A DNA stretch of 64,000 nucleotides, taken from Paragordius varius (lineage: Eukaryota; Nematomorpha). Position 1 is the first letter of the stretch; every line of letters begins with the position of its first letter. Both the position numbers and the translations under genes were made by a program. The notes beneath the pieces are model-generated. The model was not told where the DNA came from. It saw nothing but the letters and a program-made list of their open reading frames with translations, and made no database searches. This document shows positions 60,301-64,000 of this stretch, piece after piece. The stretch is from contig OZ176050.1 of assembly GCA_964247055.1 (NCBI GenBank), forward strand, positions 5,518,001 through 5,582,000, written 5' to 3'.

Positions 60301-62921
60301 TCAGGAATTATTTCCATATCAAATATATTTTGGAATAATATAGTTAGTATATCGATCGGAATATACTAGAGTGTTTAATAGCATATTCAACTTCTTTCAT
60401 TATAGGTGGGTCTTTCTCTTGAGTAGGTTCGTTGATAATCTGATAGCTATTACATATGTAAGCGACTGATAAAAATTAATTATGTTATTTTATAAAATTT
60501 AAATAATCTATTAGAAAGTGGTTTTAACAGTGATCCAACATATTTTTTTCTTTTGGACTTTATTAAACTCAACAAAAATATGACTAAAATGCAAATCATG
60601 AACATTTTAAAAATAAGGATGAGTAAATAATTTGTTGCTCGTCTAATGTTTTGTACTTCGATGTACCTTATAACTTTGCGTGAAAATTATAATCCAAATT
60701 TATAATTATCCAATTAAGAAAGAACACTTACCAATTTTTTATTAGTTATGGCATTTGTGTAATAAAAATTTGATAAATATATTTTCATTTTGAGGTTAAT
60801 TAAGGTATATCCTCTTTAGGATGCAGATGCAACCCTAATGTATCGTATGGGGATTGCGATATCTTTGGCCACTGCAATTGTAAACCGGGTTTTAACGGAT
60901 TTTATTGTCAATCTGGTAAGTATTTAGTATTATTTTAGCAAGATCATCTATATTAAGAATGATTATTTAATTTATAAAATTTTAGAGGACCTATATTGTG
61001 GGAGACATTATTACGGTAACTGGAATTATAATGGCACTGATCAATCAATTCCGAATTGGCCATCAAACATTGTTGTATCTCCATGGTTTTAATATATAAT
61101 TTGTATATACGACCCCGTGCTTGCCCCCCTGCCGTCTCAATTATTTGAAATAAAGCTCATTATCCGCATGCTGACCCTTTTTTAAATAATATAAAATATT
61201 TTTATTTATTTTTAAATAATCTAATAATTACTATCTACACAAAAATATTGATATGTTTTTTTTTTCAATCTTATTAAAACTAAATAAATATATATTTAAA
61301 AATCTATTACAATACAATATACTATATATTACATGCAGGCTAGCCCGAGTTTTTTATGCTGGTGATGAAGTATGTTCGGGCGTTATTGTTAACGAATATT
61401 ACGTTCTTTCAACCACATTGTGTTTACCAAACAATAATAATTTAAGTTTTGCGGATTTTTACGTGAAGGTTGGAGATGTTTCCCAATATCATTGGGATGT
61501 TTCTGAATCCGTTTACGATGTAGAGACAATGTTCGTGCATAGTAAGAAAATATTGAAATAATGTAAACTTATGATATTCATAGCTTCACTATATGCTTAT
61601 AATGTTCTAAAATAGAGCTTATAATTAAAAGAGTATCAGATTTTGATTCAGGGTTAAACTAGCGGGTGCTTTTTTGAGATAATTATTTCATTGAAGAATA
61701 TAAATTATTTTCGACACGTGAATAGTATAAAAATATGGAAATTTATTTAAAACGTGTCATAGAATAAATAAAATTCGAACGGTTTCGGACATTTTAACGT
61801 GTGTCCGTCCTCAGCGTGACTTCTATAACGGACCGGTTTGTACAATGTTTATTTAGTTTGTGTATTTAAATATTGTTCCTATATACATCTCTGATACCAC
61901 AGCCGGTTTTATTTTGTATATATAAATTAAAATATTTTATTAGGATTTGGCATATTGGACTTTTTATTAGAGTTGAATAATTTTTTTATCATAAGTTTAA
62001 AGATAAATTTAGCTAATAAATATAAATCAAATTTACATCCCAAATTGTTTTATTTTTTAGGGTATATTTAACAAGACGATTGAAAAAATTGATTATTATT
62101 TTACCAATTTAAATTTATTGAATTAGAGTCATTTCTAAAAATATAGTGCTAATTAATTATTCCTTTGGGGTTAGAATATCTATGCTAAAATCACGCTATA
62201 CTTACGAGCTTATAAAAAAAGATTAATCTATGGATTAAAGACTACAAATTACTTAGTTATTTGAACCTTGTATTACATAATGATAAAGTGAATAAATAAT
62301 CTACCTATGTAAGTTGCATAAAGTGTAGAAATTATAACCTACAGTTATTTCAGGATGATTTGATTTATAAAAATCGTTTTGATTCATTCCATAGATTCTG
62401 CAAGATCATCCAATAATTATTCATTTATGTCAAACAAATCGCAACTGTGGAACATGCTTTATGGTCAAATGATCCCACGTCCTCTGCTAATCAAAATTAA
62501 AACACTTGGAAACGAAATTATCAGGGGATTCAGATTTAACAGCTTTTGCCAACCCATTTGTTTAACTGACGCACCATTCAATGTAGTTGGTTATATGACA
62601 AGTTTCGGAATGGCAAGTTCATTACTTTAATGTTTACTGCATAATGATTTAAATTTTTTTCTCCTTTAATAAAAATCATCGTTAAAACTTTAATCATCAA
62701 TCTAATTAATATAGTTTTCTACTTTTTAGATCAATACAAATACAAGTCCTTACTCAAAATTAGTCGTGTCAAAAAAATTTCATCCATTTTATGTCCTTTT
62801 ATGAATAGTATATTAGATATTAGAACAGTAGTATGTTTGAAAAGCATTTCCACATATCCCGAGAATGTTTATAGTTTGTGTATGGATGAAGTGGGAAGCC
62901 CAGTTATCAGCATTGTAAATG
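48306..62921 (+). CDS. secreted six-EGF / inactive trypsin-like protein (3' end unresolved)
   Basis: Coding exons: 48,306-48,357; 49,376-49,489; 52,060-52,155; 52,204-52,299; 54,768-54,854; 59,115-59,207; 60,820-60,915; 60,986-61,085; 61,339-61,541; 62,395-62,616; 62,730-62,921. They give 450 residues in one frame. Exon 1 encodes a signal peptide, MMFKLILSYVIILTVDQ. Exons 2-7 each encode one six-cysteine EGF-like module (CNC..C..CQCDKNYYGKYC type), all in phase 1-1. Exons 8-11 encode a chymotrypsin fold: LYCGRHYYGNW, WLARVFYAGDEVCSGVIV, CQPICLTDAP and VGSPVIS. The triad is gone: the His site VLTAAHC reads VLSTTLC, the Asp site DIALI reads PRPLLI, and GDSGGP reads DEVGSP. There is also no R-IVGG activation site. 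It is therefore a secreted pseudoprotease (serine protease homolog). Role and partners are unknown. I know no named protein with this layout. The last exon is uncertain. Confidence 0.9.
50680..51245 (-). repeat. MITE-like repeat family B, copy 2 (inverted)
   Basis: Opposite orientation to copies 1 and 3: begins AACACTTGGATACAACACA and ends CCCCAAATTGAATCGAAGTG. With copy 3, 129 bp away, it forms a hairpin-capable palindrome with arms of about 540 bp inside an intron. Confidence 0.8.
51375..51914 (+). repeat. MITE-like repeat family B, copy 3
   Basis: Closely similar to copy 2 in reverse, for example AAAAAAGCGGGTTATTTTGC and ACCTTTGGGTTTTACCTTAA. The left end is eroded (AAATAGCCCAGAC where copy 1 has ATACCCCAGAC). 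Ends GTTGTATCCAAGTGTT. Confidence 0.8.
52156..52203 (+). other. 48-nt intron between EGF modules 2 and 3
   Basis: GTAAAGCCATAAAT to ATTGTGTTTAAG. It separates CNVSNTVDEFC..GRHCNN from CLCVASNTINGEC in phase 1. It is the shortest intron of this gene and is larger than the 23-25-nt class in the other two genes. Confidence 0.88.
52540..53950. mobile_element. foldback element with 21-bp minisatellite arms
   Basis: The left arm starts TATACTATTTCCCAGTC and runs into about seven 21-bp units of the type CGTTTTCCCAATCAATCGAAA (each unit varies). The right arm is the reverse, with about ten units of the type GACTGGGAAAACGTTT ending GGGAAATGGTATATA. Inside the arrays the arms still match: ACGGTTTTAT, AACCATTATCAGC, AAAAACACAATTAT and GCACAATCATTAATGAC are found left and, reversed, right (52,700-52,880 and 53,550-53,720). 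The unique core is AT-rich and has no transposase; 53,325-53,364 ends TTGGCCACTCCTG, like a hAT end. The element lies in an intron of the EGF-pseudoprotease gene. Open frames within it are repeat artefacts. Confidence 0.8.
54001..54270. repeat. small inverted repeat of CACCCTTGAAC motifs
   Basis: On the left, CACCCTTGAACAATTCGAAT occurs twice and a third unit has CACACTTGAAC. On the right, GTTCGAGGGTGAATTT and GTTCAGGGGTGGATAT are the reverse form. This is a compact foldback repeat of unknown class, immediately right of the larger foldback element. Confidence 0.65.
55003..57299 (-). mobile_element. hAT DNA transposon, bounded, with dead transposase
   Basis: The left end is CAGTGGTACTCACC. 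The right end read inward on the - strand is CAGTGATACTCGAACCGCGG, giving hAT-type terminal inverted repeats. The 8-bp flanks ATACATAT (54,995-55,002) and ATATATAT (57,300-57,307) match at seven of eight positions, a target-site duplication. The - strand carries a GTF2IRD2/ZBED5-like transposase. Its start MTSNVKKRKLSEIAPF is at 56,872, followed in shifting frames by REWEEKIVVLNKN, LSDPTCARRIEYMSKYIF, FSFAIYSSTDISSTSQ, HSEFDDILLYTAVR, SLSKVLNRFF and, near the C-terminus, YRNRLIDDHMDDVLRLAC, with a stop at 55,249. Many stops and frameshifts make it inactive. It sits in the intron between EGF exons 5 and 6 of the host gene. Confidence 0.9.
55249..56872 (-). pseudogene. hAT transposase pseudogene (GTF2IRD2/ZBED5-like)
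   Basis: Coding remnant of the element above. It runs from a degraded zinc-finger/KRK N-terminus, through the catalytic-region relative (SFAIYSSTDIS, where the family has SLALDESTDVS, so the acidic residues are altered), to the hAT dimerisation C-terminus (YRNRLIDDHMDDVLRLA). No open segment longer than about 65 codons remains. Confidence 0.85.
57925..58420 (+). repeat. dispersed repeat family A, copy 4
   Basis: Same order of landmarks as 44,815-45,370: TTTTGTCCTAGTTTACA, AATTATCAAACATTG, TTGGACTTCTAGA, AGCTCCAAAACACGATTG, AAAAATGGCGGCAAAAA and TCTAAAACTACCCCAAAAAG. It lies 10 kb or more from the other three, in an intron of the EGF-pseudoprotease gene. Confidence 0.68.
59230..60470 (-). mobile_element. 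decayed LINE, antisense in an EGF-gene intron
   Basis: Read on the - strand from right to left: KDPPIMKEVEYAIKHS, then IIFLKIIQVRLN and SRNIQRTACFVDFSKAF (RT domains), YSPEIIETVNSYTYLES, KKILIKTVYPKLLYGCGS and the C-terminal GARTRGRRRIHWMDKI. This is an L1-like ORF2 order. Frameshifts and stops are numerous and the YADD-type box was not found intact. The element sits between EGF exons 6 and 7, opposite to the host gene. It is a dead copy. Confidence 0.83.
61542..62394. other. intron 9 of the EGF-pseudoprotease gene
   Basis: 853 nt of AT-rich sequence. A slightly GC-richer patch at 61,770-61,850 (TTTCGGACATTTTAACGTGT) has no match I recognise. Confidence 0.5.
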
Positions 62922-62990
62922 GTAAGTTTTTTAAAATACTGCTATAGTTATATGTTAAAGTTTGAATATATATTATCAAATTAAATATAG

Positions 62991-63016
62991 ATTTTGCAAC
63001 TGAATACCACCTTTAA
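62991..63016 (+). other. candidate last exon A of the EGF-pseudoprotease gene
   Basis: The acceptor TTAAATATAG is followed, in the required phase, by DFATEYHL and a stop. It would end the trypsin domain early, without the final strand and helix. The phase fits but there is no family support. Confidence 0.3.
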
Positions 63017-63172
63017 TTTTTTTGAAACTTGATAATCCAGTTTTATATATTACTTTATTAACAAAACCTTTTATTTTAATTCATGCTAAATATTAATGAC
63101 AAAATTAAATGGACATTACTAATAATTTTAAACATAACCTTTAATACATAAGATAGCGTATAGTATTTTACC

Positions 63173-63385
63173 AGGGCTTGGAACCGGAACCGGAACCTAG
63201 TTCCTGGGATTTTAACAAGAACCGGTTCCATTGAGATGGAACCAACGCTTTCATTTCCCCGGGAACCACCCCGGGTCCGGTTCCAATATTTAAGGAAACA
63301 TCCCGGTTCTAACTATAATCTTTTTGGAACCAACCCGGTTCCGGTTCCAACCGTTCAGGAACAAACCCTGTTCCGTTTCCACCCC
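63173..63385. repeat. GC-rich GGAACC palindromic patch
   Basis: Begins CAGGGCTTGGAACCGGAACC and repeats GGAACC/GGTTCC motifs many times in both orientations over about 210 bp, in strong contrast to the AT-rich surroundings. The first bases resemble a hAT terminal repeat with subterminal motifs. The other end of an element was not found. The open frame across it (63,236-63,487) is not a gene. Confidence 0.6.
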
Positions 63386-63890
63386 CTTAATTTTTATTAT
63401 ACAGTAAAAAGTGAAATTATACTGACGAAAAATATAAAACTTTTCACAAAGATCTTGATTTTTTTTAAATATAACTCTTTTTTTTAATCTACAAGGTATA
63501 ATACAGAAATGTAAATTTGTAATATAATAAATTATATTTACAATATTAATTAATAGTTTATATAGGATTATTAAGGTTTAAAAAAGTATGGTTGTCTTTT
63601 GAAAAAAAATTGTCTTTACATTTTTATATTTTGTCCGTATAATATCAATTATTACTGTAAAAATTTTATTCTATTATTTAAATTTGATTGTACCATTACA
63701 TATTATATACTTCAAACTTTAAACCTAAAACTAAGCGCCTTATATTATATTAGCGATACTTTCTGAATTTTGGGCGATTGGGCTGTTCTAAAAAAAGTAA
63801 TAGTCATAAGTCGAGTTTATTTATAATACATATGTTCGAGGATATAGGTCTCCGTTGGGAATTTTTTTACCCTTAATTTAATATTTTTAG

Positions 63891-63940
63891 ACAGAAGCAG
63901 TTTGACCAGCGATTTTTATGGTGCAATAATTTTTTTTTAA
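63891..63940 (+). other. candidate last exon B of the EGF-pseudoprotease gene
   Basis: The acceptor AATATTTTTAG is followed, in the required phase, by DRSSLTSDFYGAIIFF and a stop. FYGAIIFF could correspond to the strand after GDSGGP in trypsins (WxLxGIVSFG), so this is the better of the two candidates, but it is still short. Confidence 0.4.
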
Positions 63941-64000
63941 TAAGTTTTGTTAAATGCCATACTTAATTTAACTCTCAATTTATACCTTTGTACTTATACA

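Overview
The window is AT-rich nuclear DNA from an animal. The evidence is multi-exon genes with GT-AG introns, the standard genetic code, a secreted protein of EGF-like repeats joined to a trypsin-fold domain, and LINE and hAT transposon remains. I cannot place the clade from sequence alone. The AT-richness, the LINE and hAT load and several introns of only 23-25 nt suggest an invertebrate with unusual intron-size evolution.

Layout. (1) 1-27,790 is one tandem array of a 62-bp satellite, roughly 445 units. It contains kilobase-scale internal duplications, a duplicated non-satellite insert (5,492 and 6,057) and one short inverted block (22,483-22,653). (2) About 28,020-29,470 is a decayed LINE next to the array edge. 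(3) 31,296-34,140 (+) is a complete five-exon ISY1 gene, a catalytic-core spliceosome factor. Its intron 1 is 23 nt and its intron 2 holds a large inverted repeat with hAT-like ends. (4) 34,177-42,827 (-) is a complete 15-exon AFG2-type (SPATA5/SPATA5L1-like) double AAA+ ATPase, convergent with ISY1 and only 36 bp from it. Its first four introns are 23, 25, 25 and 25 nt, the other ten 187-1,318 nt. Its first ATPase domain is degenerate and its second is intact. (5) 42,828-48,305 has no gene I can support; it holds copies of two dispersed repeat families and a TA microsatellite. (6) 48,306-62,921 and probably beyond (+) is a secreted protein gene: signal peptide, six EGF-like modules (one per exon, introns in phase 1), then a trypsin-like domain that has lost all three catalytic residues. 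Its introns hold a hairpin pair of MITE-like repeats, a foldback element with 21-bp minisatellite arms, a hAT element with terminal repeats and a near-perfect 8-bp target duplication, and an antisense LINE. (7) 62,922-64,000 holds candidate last exons and a GC-rich GGAACC palindromic patch.

ISY1 acts in splicing and AFG2 proteins in 60S ribosome maturation. Both are housekeeping genes and share a compact tail-to-tail 3' region. The third gene is an extracellular pseudoprotease of unknown role. The most unusual signal is the cluster of 23-25-nt introns: five introns in two genes, each needed to keep the conserved reading frame.
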